Shown: piece after piece, positions 1-12,300 of the stretch
How positions within the stretch are numbered: the first letter of the stretch is position 1
Layout of the letters: every line of letters begins with the position of its first letter
NCBI GenBank assembly: GCA_015501585.1
Contig: JADNRY010000356.1
Location: forward strand, 1-62,593
Length of the DNA stretch: 62,593 bases
Reading direction: 5' to 3'
Source: Rhodocollybia butyracea
Lineage: Eukaryota; Basidiomycota; Agaricomycetes; Agaricales; Omphalotaceae
The notes under the pieces: generated by a model
The model's database searches: none
Told to the model about the DNA's origin: nothing
Seen by the model: only the letters and a program-made list of their open reading frames with translations
Made by a program: the position numbers and the translations under genes

Positions 1-1020
1 CACACAAAGAATCGAGATAACAAGTGTAATTCTTGTAGGTACTGGGTTACAAAATATAGAGACTAAAGAAAAAGGGTGTATCGGTAATTCCCCCCTTTTA
101 TAGTCTTTTACATGGGAACATTAAGTAATTAAATATATAATACATGTGTTAACCTCAAGGCAACCCGTGGTTTGTACAGGTAAGCTTTCCTGAATAAGTA
201 TGGCAATGACTCAGTGCAAGTCATTTAAGTAGCCACATGTTTCCAGTGATCCGGACTGTTGAGTCATTTTGAGTCATTCAGAATGTCAGGCAACACTTGA
301 GGCTACAATAAAATAACAAGTAGTATAATTACAGTATAGCAATCATGGTTCTTTAATAGTTTTTAGCAGTGTCTCTTCTATTATTATTGTTGCCAAGTGG
401 TTTGATACCTTACAGTGATCCTGTTCTTTGGTCTCCCCCCTCCTACACTCACACACACTTCTCTACCTCTTCCAGACACTCCCTTACCCCTCCAGACACT
501 CTTCTACACTCCACTACCCATCCCTACCCATCCCAAAGCATGCCCTATTCAACCCTTGGTCACCTACCTGCCTACCTACTTTGGTCTTCCTCCCCTCACA
601 TCAGGTCTCCCATTCCCCCCTCACACTCCCCCACCCCTGCTACAACCATCCCCTACCCTACCCTAGGCCATCTACTGGACCAACCTGACCTAGTCTTGAC
701 CTGGGCAGTAGGTCATGACCTAGCCCTGAAGGATAAGCCCAGAATTCTGGGTCTTTTTATCAGGTCAATGTAACAAAAGTGTAAGCTAATTAGACTAAAA
801 ACGTGGGTGACTGAACTGCTTAAGGTGTAGAATCCAACTTAAGCAGCTCCCGGCAGGTAAGTTACTCCCGCGGCTCAATCAAAGGTTCACGCTATTGCTC
901 GTCTGGAAGTCGCTGAGATTGACATGAGATCAACTTGACGCACTTACATTAATTGAAAATTTGACAGGTTGGCCGGAGCGGTAACCAGGGCCACTTAAGG
1001 CGCAACCAGGCCCATTAATT
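1..1020. other. Intergenic, pyrimidine-rich low-complexity stretch
   Basis: No gene could be supported. Positions 430-670 are strongly C/T-rich, which keeps all three plus frames open by composition, so the Pro/Ser/Thr-rich open frames there look like artefacts. Positions 180-300 carry several scattered GAGTCATT/GACTCA words like those in the inserted part of the long intron near 25.1 kb, suggesting a shared repeat family. Confidence 0.5.
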
Positions 1021-3260
1021 ATGGAAGCAAGAAGGGCCTGCCTCCCTCGGATCATGATTTTTGACGTCGCCGAACTGATGGAGCCGAATCGGGACACGGA
1101 CCTCGGGCACTCGCTACAATTATGTAAATCTAATACTATTTATAATTTATTCATTGGCGCTGTTCTCGTTGCGCTATTTGACAAACAAGAATCCTACTAA
1201 TCATTCTCGCAAATTCGTAACCGTGGAAATAGCCAAGTTGCGGCACTGTGAACCCGAAAAAATAGAGATGCAAAGAACAGCGGTGCCTATAGTACATGGT
1301 AAGTCAAAGTAACATAGAAGGGTGGGTTTCGCTCGAATGGACTGATAAGGAGACAGAGAGAAGATTGAGTCCCTGATTCTGACCAAAGGGAAGAAGAGGG
1401 TCTTGTCGTGTGGGATCGGTGTGAGACACCAAGAAAAGCTCGTAAGTAGCGGGTAATATATTCTCACGGCTTAATTTTGAGTCGCATTTACGTCGTTCAG
1501 CAGACCGCTATAATAATGCTTTCCGAGTCCTTAGGCTAGTCATACAAGCTAAGTTTTACAAGTGGTGTATCTTGATCCCCAGATTATTTGATTGCACCTA
1601 CGCCAAACGGGGGCATTGTATTTCGAGCAATGGTATTTACTTACTTGTTCTACATACTAGTACCAGGGCACGAGGTTTGTAAAGGTTTTGTGGCCTATGT
1701 TGAGGTGTGAACATAATGTGCTGGGAGTCCTGCTTCTCGGATCTGTTTCCGGATTCCAAAGGGAGGTGTTCTCTGTTGACAAATTACTCTTCTTCTCCTT
1801 TACTTATAGTGCCTGATTACTTGTGCAGCGTGCTCCTTTTGTTTCATCTACAGAGTTAGCATTCACAGATACTTACATTTATTGATAAGAGTTGTTGTAC
1901 ACTCATGTAGTAAGTACTACTGAGTAGTTAACTTACCAAGTTCACAGCCTAGAGGTAGCAGAAAAAGTCAAGTAATTTGTAAATAACCCAATATGAGGAT
2001 GTTTCTGCCCACAAAGAACTGACAAGTGTACATCTCAAGTTAAGTTGAACATATAGAAATTGAACAAAGTTCAAACTGAAAATAAAATGATATCCCAGTT
2101 TATACAACACTAGAAGCCTCAAATATCAAAATTATCCAGGAATTCTGAAGGGCAGTCCTCACTACCATCAGTGGAGCGCTGCAGAGCACCTCAGAGCTCC
2201 TAAAGTTCAGCCCAGGTTGTGCATATGTGTTAGTAAGTACTTCAACAGTGGAGGATTGATCTTGCATGCAATCATATACTGATCATATAGTATTAAGAGT
2301 GAGCCATGGAGTCAAGGTTCGATACCTGAATCTTAAAGAAAATCAAAAAAAGATGGCTTTGAGATAGCTGGAATAGAAGCATGGTAGTTCTTTGCATCTC
2401 TATCTTTCAGGTCCATAGTGCCGCTACTTCGCTATTTCCACAGTTACAAACTTGCAAGAATGATTAGTGGGTTACTTATTGTATGCCTTAGTATTATCTT
2501 GACAAACGAGAATATGAATGAATAGTAATAGATGTACATAATAATGATGGGTGCCCGGTGGTTGCCAGCACTGGCAATATGTCAAGTTGATGTCAAGACA
2601 CAAGGAGTTGCCTTTTTGTCTGACTTTCAAGGAAGTGGAGAGCTCCGTACTGATGCTCAGACAATGACAAGTCCGTGAGTGATAGTGACTGTGATCCTAC
2701 TCTCAGCTACAGTATCAATATTGTGAAGTCTTATTTTACCGCTACCCCGCATGTCTGGCAGCGACATATTGAAAATTATATATATGGGGACACTGAAGAG
2801 GGCAAGAGGCAGATATTATTTGGACAAGGTAATATTGATAGCTGTTTCTGAAACCTCCTGGCAGAGCACCAGTGTAACAAGTTCTGTAGTTGGATTGGAT
2901 GGACTTGAAGGGATCTGATGAATCCGAGGATCTGTAGTACTTTCTATTTCCCATTGTATGCTTGTGTAACACATAACAGAGGGTTCCAGCCATGGTTTCC
3001 TCAAAGCTTGAAACGGGGCTACTAGGTGGCGAGCTTTAAGCCATCAAGATTGATGCGCAACGCGTGATATCCGGCGAGCATGTGTTTGTAATGATACAGG
3101 ATTGCATGATAATTGTGATAAGCTACTTCTTGAATGAATAAATAGTATTAGATTTACATAATTGTAGCGAGTGCCCGAGGTCCGTGTCCCGATTCGGCTC
3201 CATCAGTTCGGCGACGTCAAAAATCATGATCCGAGGGAGCAGGCCCTTCTTGCTTTCCAT
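1021..3260. mobile_element. Long-TIR element, copy 1 (2.24 kb, non-autonomous)
   Basis: Positions 1021-1150 and 3133-3260 are near-identical inverted repeats of about 130 bp, with termini ATGGAA(A)GCAAGAAGGGCC and an internal block matching nearly base for base. A second inner inverted pair (about 1110-1275 against 2385-2575) repeats a diverged form of the same terminal block, so the right end looks duplicated or nested. No open frame of transposase size is present and I see no convincing target duplication. A second element with the same ends lies at 14,322-16,876, and the interiors share a segment (2,600-2,670 against about 15,445-15,530). The superfamily is unknown. Confidence 0.75.
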
Positions 3261-6200
3261 ACACAAGCCCTCCAATTGTGGAAACAACAACAACATACCT
3301 CACACATGTTTGCTGTTGACCCACTTCCAATCACTTGTCACTGGTACACCTAAGCATCCCATGGGATGTTTTTAAAACATTGGGATGGTTGTGATGCAAA
3401 GCTGCTAGTACGCGAGAGCATGTAAGTTCTAAATGATTGATTTGAAAACAGTTGTTCTTGTTGTCGAGTGAGACAGTTCATTTCATTGCGGTGCCGAAGC
3501 TGTTGCTGCTTGCATCAACGGCATGATCGACGGCATATTCAAGTAGGCGCCTGCGGGCTAAACCAGGGAACTCAGCGCCTATTATTTGTTACTGATCATC
3601 CATCGATCATCGATTGTCGACAACGTCCTTTGCCTCGATGTCTGCTGCCTTCAGTGCCAAAGAAGACGATGTCCAAAGGAGAAATGGAAAAAGGAAGTAC
3701 CTGCGGTAGAAAAGGTCATCCCGTTGGTGGGTTTTCGAGCATCGCAGATCGACAAGTTGAGTTTGATGCTAACAAATTCAGTGCTGTACAACTGCAGAGC
3801 GTATCGTTGCTCTGTTCAAACTAACGTGTACAACTCTACTAGGTATGAATAAGATACATAGACCCCTACCAAACGTCATTCCGTCCACCCATCATCCCAA
3901 TGCTAAGCTCTATCGACCTCTTGATCACCAGTTCATTCAACACTGCTTCCCACCAAACCTGGCCTACTTGGAGCTGATGCCCCTGAGAACCTCGTACCTC
4001 TCATCAATTCCCGCATCAGCTCCCCAGATCCGTCTCTCCCATTCACTTTCACTTTTTGCTTCATCCGTCTCTCTCCTTCCAAATCTGGTGTTAACGACTG
4101 TACAGCGTTAAGCGATGGATATCCCGGCGTATCTGAGGATGTTACCAGATCATCTATCGTGATTCATCTATTATTGCCCTTGGATATATATATTTAGGCC
4201 CAAGCCCAAGCCCTTGATCGATTGATCACTGGCACCGGTTCATTCAACCTGCTTTCAATAAACCTGGCCTACTTGGAGCCGATGCCACTGAGAACCTTGT
4301 ACCTCCATACCACCCAGCTACTGCTCATAAATATTTCACGTCCCGCATCTGCGCTTCCATCCCATTTCACTTTCTCTGTTTGCTCTACCCATCTCTCTCC
4401 CCCGCCACCTTCCAAATTCGGTGCTAACGATTGCACGGCGCTAGTGATGGCTATCCCGACGCTCTCATAACTATCTGAGGATGCCTTGCCAGGTCGTTGG
4501 TTGTAATCAATCGATGATCGCCCTTGTACAATATCAACGTCAACGCGTCAACTCTCGACTCTCCTGTATATACGGTATCTCTGCAGTTTCGTGACTTTCT
4601 GTCGAGATGTGATTCGTTTCAAAACTCGAACCCAATTTAGAAAGCGCTGGCATATCATAGGAAGATTCACAGAGGGATTTTCAGGTGAGTTTGAGATGTG
4701 TTTATCATATATTAGGCTAATGCACGCTATAGCTAGTTTTTCGAGGCCTCTACTCAAAGTACTCAAGCTCGAGTCTCATATCCACGCTCTCATCGATCTC
4801 ATCTATATCCTGTGAGCTCGAAGGCACCGGCGACACCTCGTCTACTCTCCAATTGCAACCCGACCTCGCAGTCCCAGTCCCATCCCCTATGAATTCCGAT
4901 TCTTCAAATTTTATCTGATCCCTTCAATCCATACGGCTCACCGGTGAGAAGGGTGATTGTGGAAGGATAGATGGGATTATCTCTTGTACAAACCTTCAAA
5001 GGTCAAACGCGGGTCCGGACTGGGAAGTAAAAGACCTTCTTACGATGTCGCACTATCTCCCATATCCTTCGTTCATGAGAGACAATTTGAAGTCATTGAA
5101 TTCGATGCTGGGCTTGACCACTGATCATTGAGCTTGAGCATGAGGCCTCAGCATGAATGCTGAGCGTTGAGCGTTGAACGTTTGAACGATCATCCAGGGA
5201 AAAGTCATCTTTGCAAAGGTTCGTTCCACGAGATCGCCAGTCATCGTATGTGGTATGAAGCTCACCAAAATTCTCCGCTTCTTTTTACTCATTCTACTAT
5301 TGAAGGCCGGCTTCGTGAGGAGTAGCTGGCGATGTTTGTGGATTATATTGCATCATGTTATAACTTTCAAGTTCAAATCTAGAAGAGTAGAACACGAACG
5401 TGGGTCCGTACTGGGCGTAAGATACATTTTACAAACATTTCACCGTCTCGCATATTGGCTGGAGGGTTTCCATGAGAAACAAATCATTGTGAAGTAACCA
5501 AAATCAGTGCAAATCTGCATTAAGATGCCACCACCGGAGGTGAGTTTCCATCTTCAGAGGCTCGATTCCAAGACGCTGCGGGGATATGGGCCGGTCGGGA
5601 GATGGTAAGCAAAGACAAATATTGGAAGTACCAGTTCAGCCTTTCCCCGAGGTACCCGGCGTTTAGTGTATGGCATGGCCGCTTGAAGACAGGCATCACA
5701 GAGCTTTAACTTGAATAGGACTCTTCCTCTCTGCCATTCCAGTCACAAATGTATATTCCATTCTGGTTTTGGGTACATTGTACAGTATATCTTTCGCTAT
5801 AACGAGTCGAAGGAACCCCCCTCTGCGCAATCACTTATCGTTTAATCTTCACTTATCTCCTGCATTGTCTCAATATACCGACCATTTTTTGGAAGGCTAC
5901 ACCCCATAGACTGAAGAATCCGGAGCTGAATTGTTGGAACTGAAGAGAATCTCAAGAATTGTTGAGGATGTTAGCACTCCAAAGTTATGTCTTTATGTAT
6001 AACATCCGAACTGGCATGGGTCGCACTGATAGTATAAGTATTCTACGGACTACAGTTTATTTCCGCAAACTATGAGGAGCACATGATATCCTGTACTATT
6101 CCCAGAGTTCTCCTGGAGTTGCAGCAGTCTCCGGACATACCTCTTACACGTGTTGCCAAGCGCAGCACCAGCAGGTTCATTGACTGAATGTAAGGATAAA

Positions 6201-6909
6201 CTGAGTTAAACTCTATTGTGATACTAGCATTACACGCTATTACACGTTCATGTCCACGGCAAAACCCGTACTTCACGCTGGACTTCTCTTGGACATTGGC
6301 TTCAGCTATTAACAATTATCCACACCGCAGGGTATTTGTATCAAATACGACGAACGAGCTGGAGGGGCTACAAGGTGGTTCCCAATATAAAAGATGAAAT
6401 CGCGGCTGATTATCTATCCTTACGGGCTGGAGATACTGTATGAACTGAGTTGGAACTGAGTACCTTGGACTCGTAACTCTATAATAGTCAGATCTAGGCT
6501 ATCTATAATCAGAATTCTTGTTGTTTTTCGCATTCGATTCACACCCTTCGTTGTCGCCGAGCTCCTGGCTTAATATGATTAGGATCACAATGCAATTCTG
6601 TCACGGGTTCATTTTGATTCTTCAGGACCACACTATGAGTGGTAATCCGATAGGCCCGGGTTCTATGACTCGTGTTGCACAATTATCACTGCTAGATCTT
6701 ATCCTCGTGGGATAGCAGGAACACATCAATGAAGCCAACTTTCCTACTTAGTTTGTTATGACAGAAGGAAGAAAGGAGAAATGAAGGATGCTCAGGGCAT
6801 GCTATCATCGAGGCCTCGTTGACAGTTGTACGCTGTATTTCAGCTCTTGGGCGTTCATTCTTTTTCCCCACTCTTGAATCTCCACTATCAACTTGCCATT
6901 CTCGCTCTA
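3261..6909. other. Duplicated upstream block of the first DUF2235-WD40 gene
   Basis: No intact gene recognised. Much of this block aligns by eye to 47,080-49,687 upstream of the second DUF2235-WD40 gene, and parts align to 54,430-55,200. Shared landmarks include the AGGCGCCTG / GGCGCCTATTAT segment (3545-3585 and 47,250-47,292) and the ACACATCAATGAAGCC segment just before each start codon. Within it, about 3,900-4,170 and 4,215-4,510 form a diverged direct tandem duplication that is single-copy at 47,610-47,850. It probably holds the promoter plus relics of another decayed gene. Confidence 0.6.
3900..4510. repeat. Diverged direct tandem duplication (about 290 bp x 2)
   Basis: Two adjacent blocks share the order TTGATCAC...GG, TTCATTCAAC, ACCTGGCCTACTTGGAGC, GATGCC.CTGAGAACC and then a CT-rich tail ending in TATCTGAGGATG. 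The matching region upstream of the second paralogue has only one unit, so the tandem copy arose after, or was lost after, the segmental duplication. Confidence 0.65.
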
Positions 6910-9495
6910 ATGTCTACTTCAGTGCAGGCTGATGACGCTGGGACTGGACCCGTAAAGTTGGAGCCCAAGGTACTCAGAGATGAAACAGGATCCTGTCGCT
7001 GCGGCGTGCCAGGAACCACTGGCAAAAGACGAAATTTGGTGGTCTGTATTGATGGGACATCGAACAAATTTGGGCTCAAGGTTCGTGCACTGGTAGTGGG
7101 TTCGGATTGAAACTTCTCTCATTGTGAGTTTGTGGTCAGAACACAAACATCGTTGAACTATACAGTCGCCTCGCCAAAAACAAAGATCAACTCACGTTTT
7201 ATAACAGCGGGATCGGCACGTACGCTGAGCCCTCCTGGAAGTCATGGGACTACTGGAAGCAGGTCGGAATGAATAAACTCGATCTTGCATTAGCATTGTA
7301 CGCTGGTTTCGGTAGATTGTGGATTTGACATATGGAGGCTTATTTATGGAGGTAGGAGGTTTGAAAAGATTCTCTTGGATGCATATCGTTGGCTATCAGA
7401 GATATATGAAGATGGGGACCGCATTTTCCTCTTTGGTACACAATAACATTTTGATTGTACCCATTTGTCACTGATGACTTTGTAGGATTCTCTCGAGGAG
7501 CGTATCAAGTTCGTGCTCTTGCGGGAATGATTGAAAAGGCAGGCAAATCTTACCGTATCACAGTCACTGATGTTGAGTCTCTGGTATTAGGTTGGTTTGA
7601 TTCACAAGGGAAATGAAGCACAGATACCATTGTACGTGCCATCTCTGAGATCAATTTAGATCTATTCTCTCACGTCTGAAACATATATACATTAGCGCCT
7701 ACGAGCTTTATGCTCGGTCTACTGATGAACAACCGCCCAACCCAACACAGGACAATTTGAAAGAGTATATGCCTTGGCGGTTTAAAACTACTTTTTCAAG
7801 GACAGATGTCAGAGTTCACTTTGTTGGTGTTTGGTACATATCCTTCCTTGAACTTAGATATCCATTGATAAGTATGACTGGTAGGGATACTGTCTCATCA
7901 GTTGGACTTGTCAGGGCCGATAAAAACCTTCCCTTGACCACATGTGGCATGCATCATGTCTGCTACTTCCGGCATGCACTTGCACTTGATGAGTGCCGTG
8001 TTAAATTCTTGCCAGAATACACTTACGGCGGAGTAGCAAAAATAGCAAAAGCTGACCCGAAGGTAGCAAAACCTGTCAAAAACGTCGCAACACGTGACAC
8101 AAACACTCAGTCAGAACCACAGACAAAGAGCCCCTCGGGAAATACCAAAGTTAGGCTCCATTTTATTTAGAGGCCACAGAATCATTTACAAGCCATACAC
8201 AGGAGGTTTGGTTTGTAGGAACACATTCAGACATGTGAGATTTTTCACTCAACATGCCCCAAAGCCTTTCTCACTGCACCTAATGCTATATCAGAGGGGG
8301 AGGAAATGTCATGAACACAAGTCTTGATTTATATGGACCTGCTTTACGATGGATGATACATGAAAGTATCATTGCCTCCATTTCACTGACACCTCTTCAA
8401 CCAAAACTGGTTACTGAGACTCAGAGTGATGGAGATGGCATGCATGACTCAATGGTTTGGTACTGTCTGCCGCTTGAGATCTTCTGTATCAAGCGGTTGT
8501 CATATAAAGGCTCAAAAGAAACCACATGGTGGTGAGTATATCTCCGCATCACCTGCAGTCCTTGAATTAACACAATGTAGGCCACATCTAGGGGCTTCAC
8601 GCCAAGTTGTAGATGGTCAGCTGATACATACATCAGCCTATAATAGGCGGAGTCATAGGGGTCATATCAAAGCACGTTTTCCAACGGCATGGGGAGTAGC
8701 TGAGAGTAAGAAACCATCAGATGACAAGCTAGAAAAGGACTTATTTGACAAATTTCTGGAGAATTTGGATCCTGTTGCTGCTACAACCAAGGTGGATAAC
8801 AAGATTCTGGACCATCTCCATGCATTAGTGGAAATATGCTCCTCGCGTAAGTCATGAATCGTGCATGTTTCAAGCCTGCAGAATGAACTCGGACTCACCT
8901 GAACTTCAATTCAGCACAAGGAATAAACTCTCTGCAAGAGAGAGCCGACGCTGCCAAGAGCTATGCAACCTCATTATACTATGCCATATCCAAAATTCCT
9001 GATATCCAGGAGTCTGAAGGCCGGAACTTCAACTTGCAAGCTATTCGGTTGATTATTGGCATCTTGCTAAAATTTCCATCTGGCGTCCTCCCCAAAAAAT
9101 CTCCAAGTGAAGTGCCCCCTGCAATAACTGAACTAAGGAAAAGTGTCTCCCCAGCAGATTGGAGGCTTGCAGAGCAGTTCCTTCGGGCCTTTACCATATA
9201 TGGTATGTCCAATGTTTTTTTCTACATTTTTCTAACACTCAAATACAACCTGCCATAGGACAGTTGTTGTGTATCCAGAGTCTCACTTCTGGTGATATTA
9301 ATTCTGTTGCATTCTCTCCAAGTGGCAAACATATTGTCTCTGGTTCAGATGATCATAATATCCACATCTGGGATTCGAAAACAGGTGAAGAACTTCAGGT
9401 TTTTCAAGGACACACTGACTGCGTCTTCTCTGTTGCATACTCCCCAGATGGCAAGCATATTGTATCTGGCTCACGGGATAAAACAATCCGTATTT
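6910..9495 (+). pseudogene. DUF2235-WD40 gene, 5' part, interrupted by transposon
   Basis: Exons 6910-7080, 7140-7297, 7356-7435, 7486-7538, 7591-7631, 7696-7833, 7885-8149, 8203-8234, 8295-8531, 8581-8846, 8915-9202 and 9259-9495 join in frame. The protein opens with a DUF2235 alpha/beta-hydrolase domain: VVCIDGTSNKFG, FYNSGIGTYAEPSWKSW, the nucleophile elbow FGFSRGAYQVRALAGMIEK and the acidic motif VGTHSDIGGGN. A helical linker follows, then the first WD40 blade and part of the second. The intron after MIEK starts GC (7539-7590, GC-AG). An 11.3-kb element enters at 9496 inside blade 2; read-through meets TGA at 9531-9533, giving about 667 aa. The rest of the exon resumes at 20,797 in a compatible frame, so the insertion is the only lesion I see. 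DUF2235 is related to Tle1-type phospholipase effectors; an immune or lipid-active role here is inference. Confidence 0.85.
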
Positions 9496-9514
9496 CACTA
9501 CGGGAAGGAAAAAC

Positions 9515-9880
9515 AATTGATTTGATTGTCTGAGACAATCTTTTCTTGGAAAAACAATCATTTAGATGGTTTTTTGCCAAACACTCATTTTGATTGTCTG
9601 CTCAAGACAATCATTTAGAATGTACACAATTTAAGACAATCATTTGGATTGCCTATTATTGAGGACAATCAAAATGATTGTCTTGAGCAAGCAATCATTT
9701 AGAGTGCCCAATTTAAGACAATCATTTGGATTGCCTACTATTATGCACAATGAAAATGATTGTCTTGAGCAAACAATCATTTAGAGTGCGCAAAATTAAG
9801 ACAATCATTTAAATTGCCTGCTATTGAGGACAACCATTGGGATTGCCTTGGGCAAACAATCATTCAGAGTGTCCAAAAAT
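9515..9880. repeat. Left subterminal repeat array
   Basis: At least ten spaced copies of ACAATCATTTAGAGTG-type words in both orientations, forming many short hairpins. Such arrays near transposon tips are the usual binding sites of CACTA-type transposases (family knowledge). The equivalent array at the right end supports a single element. Confidence 0.75.
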
Positions 9881-9899
9881 TTTGATCAATTCCTTAGTG

Positions 9900-10350
9900 A
9901 AAATAGCATCTAATGTTGAGAAAAGAAGATCAGATAATCAGTAATATCCTTCCTCGTGAACATTACTCAAGCCACGCCTGACCCAAACACACTGAATGAA
10001 ACCGTCGGAAGGCAACTGCATAAAGCTAAACCATTCTCCTCGCCTAGTTTCCCGGACTTTGACGGCATATTGGTACCTCGGAATGCAGCGAAGTGAAAAA
10101 TCATTCAAGTCAAAGTAAGCTATGTTAATGGAACTTGAATGGAGCTTACCGCTCCTCACGATTCGTAAACTTGATGGACATTGGGAGTCGGGCATGGTTA
10201 CTTCTGCCAAATGCACGCTTGACTCTAGTGACCTGAGTGATTCTCTTTGTTAAACTAAGTAAGCCTCAGAGCGACACAAAGATGTCAAACGACTCTATTA
10301 GAATAATATCTACCTGAACTAAGTAAGCTAATAAAAAGTTCGTAAGTCAA
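9900..10350. other. Transposon interior, unassigned
   Basis: An open frame on the minus strand (9,938-10,216) has fairly protein-like composition, with a VRETRRGEWFSFMQLPSDGF stretch, but I do not recognise it. Since a CHAT fragment lies next to it on the same strand, it may be another captured exon. Nothing else is supported. Confidence 0.3.
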
Positions 10351-10626
10351 CTAGATAGATAAAATAGTGAATACAGATGGGTAAAAATCCTTGACCATTT
10401 CCGGCCCATTTACATCAGTCATCTCCCACATTGTTCCAACCACACTCTGGAAACCACAGGATTGCATGGCAGCTGCAAGGTGAATGACTTCATCATGAAC
10501 ACCTCCTGGGGACTGTGCTGCTGTGTGGCATGCTGAGAGGAATGCAAAGGTGGCATTTGGTAGATTCAAGCGAATTATGTCCAAGAGAGTGAAATGTGAG
10601 CCCCCAGCTAATGGGAAGTAGTCCAA
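10351..10626 (-). pseudogene. Captured CHAT-domain fragment
   Basis: The minus-strand frame reads a typical C-terminal CHAT (caspase-like) domain: HFTLLDIIRLNLPNATFAFL, then SACHTA containing the catalytic Cys, DEVIHLAAAMQ, CGFQSVVGTMWEMTD and DFY. It covers only about 75 residues of the domain; the catalytic His region and the usual upstream TPR repeats are absent, and the frame ends soon after DFYPSVF. CHAT domains are proteases found with TPR, WD40 and NLR-type proteins in fungi. Here it looks like a gene fragment carried inside the transposon and is unlikely to be functional alone. Confidence 0.75.
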
Positions 10627-10828
10627 ATCAATAGATATGAAAAGAATAAGTCCAAAGGGAGAGAGATTGAATAATTAAGTCCAAGAGAGGATAAAAAAAA
10701 CACAATAATGAATAAAGGAATACTTAGGATAAAAGAGGATGTGAAACAATGGGACTCTAAGGATAGGAAGAGGTACATGGGGCCTACATTATACATCGAG
10801 ATTGGCTGATAATTTGGTACAGGTATAG

Positions 10829-11201
10829 ATTTCTATCATATGTTGACCTTCTTGGTACCACTTACTCTGCTTCAACACTGGCCACGGGACACAGATTGTA
10901 TATTGCGCAACCGCTCCTTTGCAAGGCCGTTGAAGGGAACGAAGATACACTCACTGAGGACAAAGCTGTAAAGATTCTTGAACAAAGTATGAAGGTGTTG
11001 TTTTTCTGCGACACGCGAAGTCTGAACAAGGTGTGTCAATTTTTTATTCGACTTCTTTATTGCTTATGTGTATCTGGAAAGTATCAAATTGCCAAAATAT
11101 CGGCAGATGGAGTAGCAATCCCAGAGTCCCACAGTGTTGAGCCTGGGACAAACTGGTCATTTACAGAGGGTATTAGACATTACGGAGCACAAACACAGTA
11201 A
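10829..11201 (+). pseudogene. Captured 20S proteasome beta7 (PRE4/PSMB4-type) gene fragment
   Basis: After an acceptor-like AG at 10,827-10,828 the frame reads FLSYVDLLGTTYSASTLATG, then IAQPLLCKAVEGNEDTLTED, AVKILEQSMKVLFFCDTRSL, NK. A 51-nt intron (11,031-11,081, GT-AG) is followed by YQIAKISADGVAIPESHSVE, NWSFTEGIRHYGAQTQ and a stop. This is the C-terminal half of the beta7 subunit: family landmarks are VDLLGxTY, LATG, VLxxRD and the terminal W.F...I.GYG. Here RD is CD and GYG is HYG. The N-terminal half and first exons are missing. The retained intron shows capture at the DNA level rather than by retroposition. It is very probably non-functional, since the housekeeping copy must lie elsewhere. 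Confidence 0.85.
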
Positions 11202-11331
11202 AATCCATCTGTATGGCCTGTATGATTTCTAGCATTACTTCAAATGTAACAAGTTCCAATTCTTCTCACCTAATCAGTATCAGATTGTAATTATTTCTCT
11301 AATACTCTACAATCAATGTGACACGCTGTAT

Positions 11332-11826
11332 TCAGCTCACCACCCTCAGCTCTTCTGTAGAAATGGGATCTGGAATCCATGAACCAAAACTCTGCGCACC
11401 CACACCGGCGACTGCATTCATGATAAAATGAAGATGCATACCATACATCCTTGGATATGCGTCCTGATTTACCTCAATCTGAGGCCAGTAGCTCATTGCT
11501 TCTGGAGCTAGACCAAAGCTGACTACACCCGTCACATTGTTTGGTTTTACTGCATTGCTCAACGCAGGTAAATAGGCATTGGATCCGCTGACAGGAGCCG
11601 AAAATATTCTAATGCGCTAAATTCACTGAGATTTCATGTCAATCCTATATACCCTACTGTCCAGATCAAACCAGTAGTCTTTGGACGCCCGTAATCCAAG
11701 TATTGGAATCAAGATGGAGTAATCAGTGGATTCAGAGGTCGGGTGACAAGTCACTGCCAGTGACAAGAAGGCAGGAAGAACGAGTCTATAAACAAGTGTT
11801 CTTGTAACCTGAAAGCTTGCTAACAT
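11332..11826 (-). pseudogene. Captured fragment of an unrecognised secreted-type protein
   Basis: Two minus-strand frames look like exons of one gene. The first (11,623-11,826) starts with a signal-peptide-like hydrophobic N-terminus (LVLPAFLSLAVTC) and continues ILIPILGLRASKDYWFDLDS. The second (11,332 to about 11,615) reads FSAPVSGSNAYLPALSNAVK, NNVTGVVSFGLAPEAMSYWP, RMYGMHLHFIMNAVAGVGAQ, SFGSWIPDPI and a stop. I could not place a clean intron between them. Composition is convincingly protein-like but I do not recognise the family. It sits beside the proteasome fragment in the same transposon, so I read it as captured host DNA. Confidence 0.45.
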
Positions 11827-11829
11827 GGC

Positions 11830-12300
11830 GCAGCAATTGAAAATGAGTCACCAATGACTGAATAGATTCAAGTATTCTACAAAGATCAAGCACCCGATGC
11901 AGCCTAGTAAGAGCGCCGAGGCCTTGGACTTGGTGCCAGCAATGAGGTCTACATGCAGAGATGCTGCAGAATCATATTCCAAAACCCTATACTTGGAGTT
12001 CAGATGTGTAAAGGATTCCCTGATGGGATGGAACAATTCCAATTCGTGGTGAACTCCCAAAGGCAATCTGTGAACGCCGTGTGCTGGAAAGCACTGCAGT
12101 ATGTCTTTGAGCTTTACGTTGTCCCGCAAAGCCCTAAACATCCATCGCGTAATTATGGCAAAGAAGGAGAGTCTAAGCATGTCAAGATCAGAGAATGGGA
12201 GAATGACCAGAAGTCACTCAGTAACCAAGGGAGTGATTGTTGAATAGAGTGCATGTAGCAGTGTGTAAGTTTATGACTTGAGATAGAATGGCTCCAATTC
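11830..12300. other. Transposon interior, unassigned
   Basis: Open frames on both strands overlap the same DNA and neither shows a recognisable motif. The short phrase GTGTGCTGGAAAGC at about 12,079 recurs in variant form at about 12,335 and 12,424 and as GTGTGCTAGAAAAGC three times at 17,440-17,540, so this may be retrotransposon leader or repeat sequence. Confidence 0.3.

Noticed and set aside
369..773. Overlapping Pro/Ser/Thr-rich open frames
   Set aside because: All three plus frames are open because the DNA is C/T-rich; no motif, start context or intron pattern supports a protein.
2300..2340. Box-B-like GGTTCGATACC suggesting a tRNA or SINE
   Set aside because: No matching acceptor stem or box A at the right distance; it lies inside the long-TIR element.
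3845..4470. Open frames with a shared AYLE(L/P)MPLRT phrase
   Set aside because: The repeat of the phrase reflects the tandem DNA duplication; the third genomic copy at 47.6 kb does not preserve the frame.
9496..9502. Transib/RAG-type heptamer at the element tip
   Set aside because: CACTACG departs from the CACWRTG consensus and no matching nonamer or transposase was seen; kept only as an alternative class.
9515..9880. CRISPR-like spaced repeats
   Set aside because: Repeats are in both orientations, variable in sequence and spacing, and the genome is eukaryotic; they fit transposon subterminal repeats.
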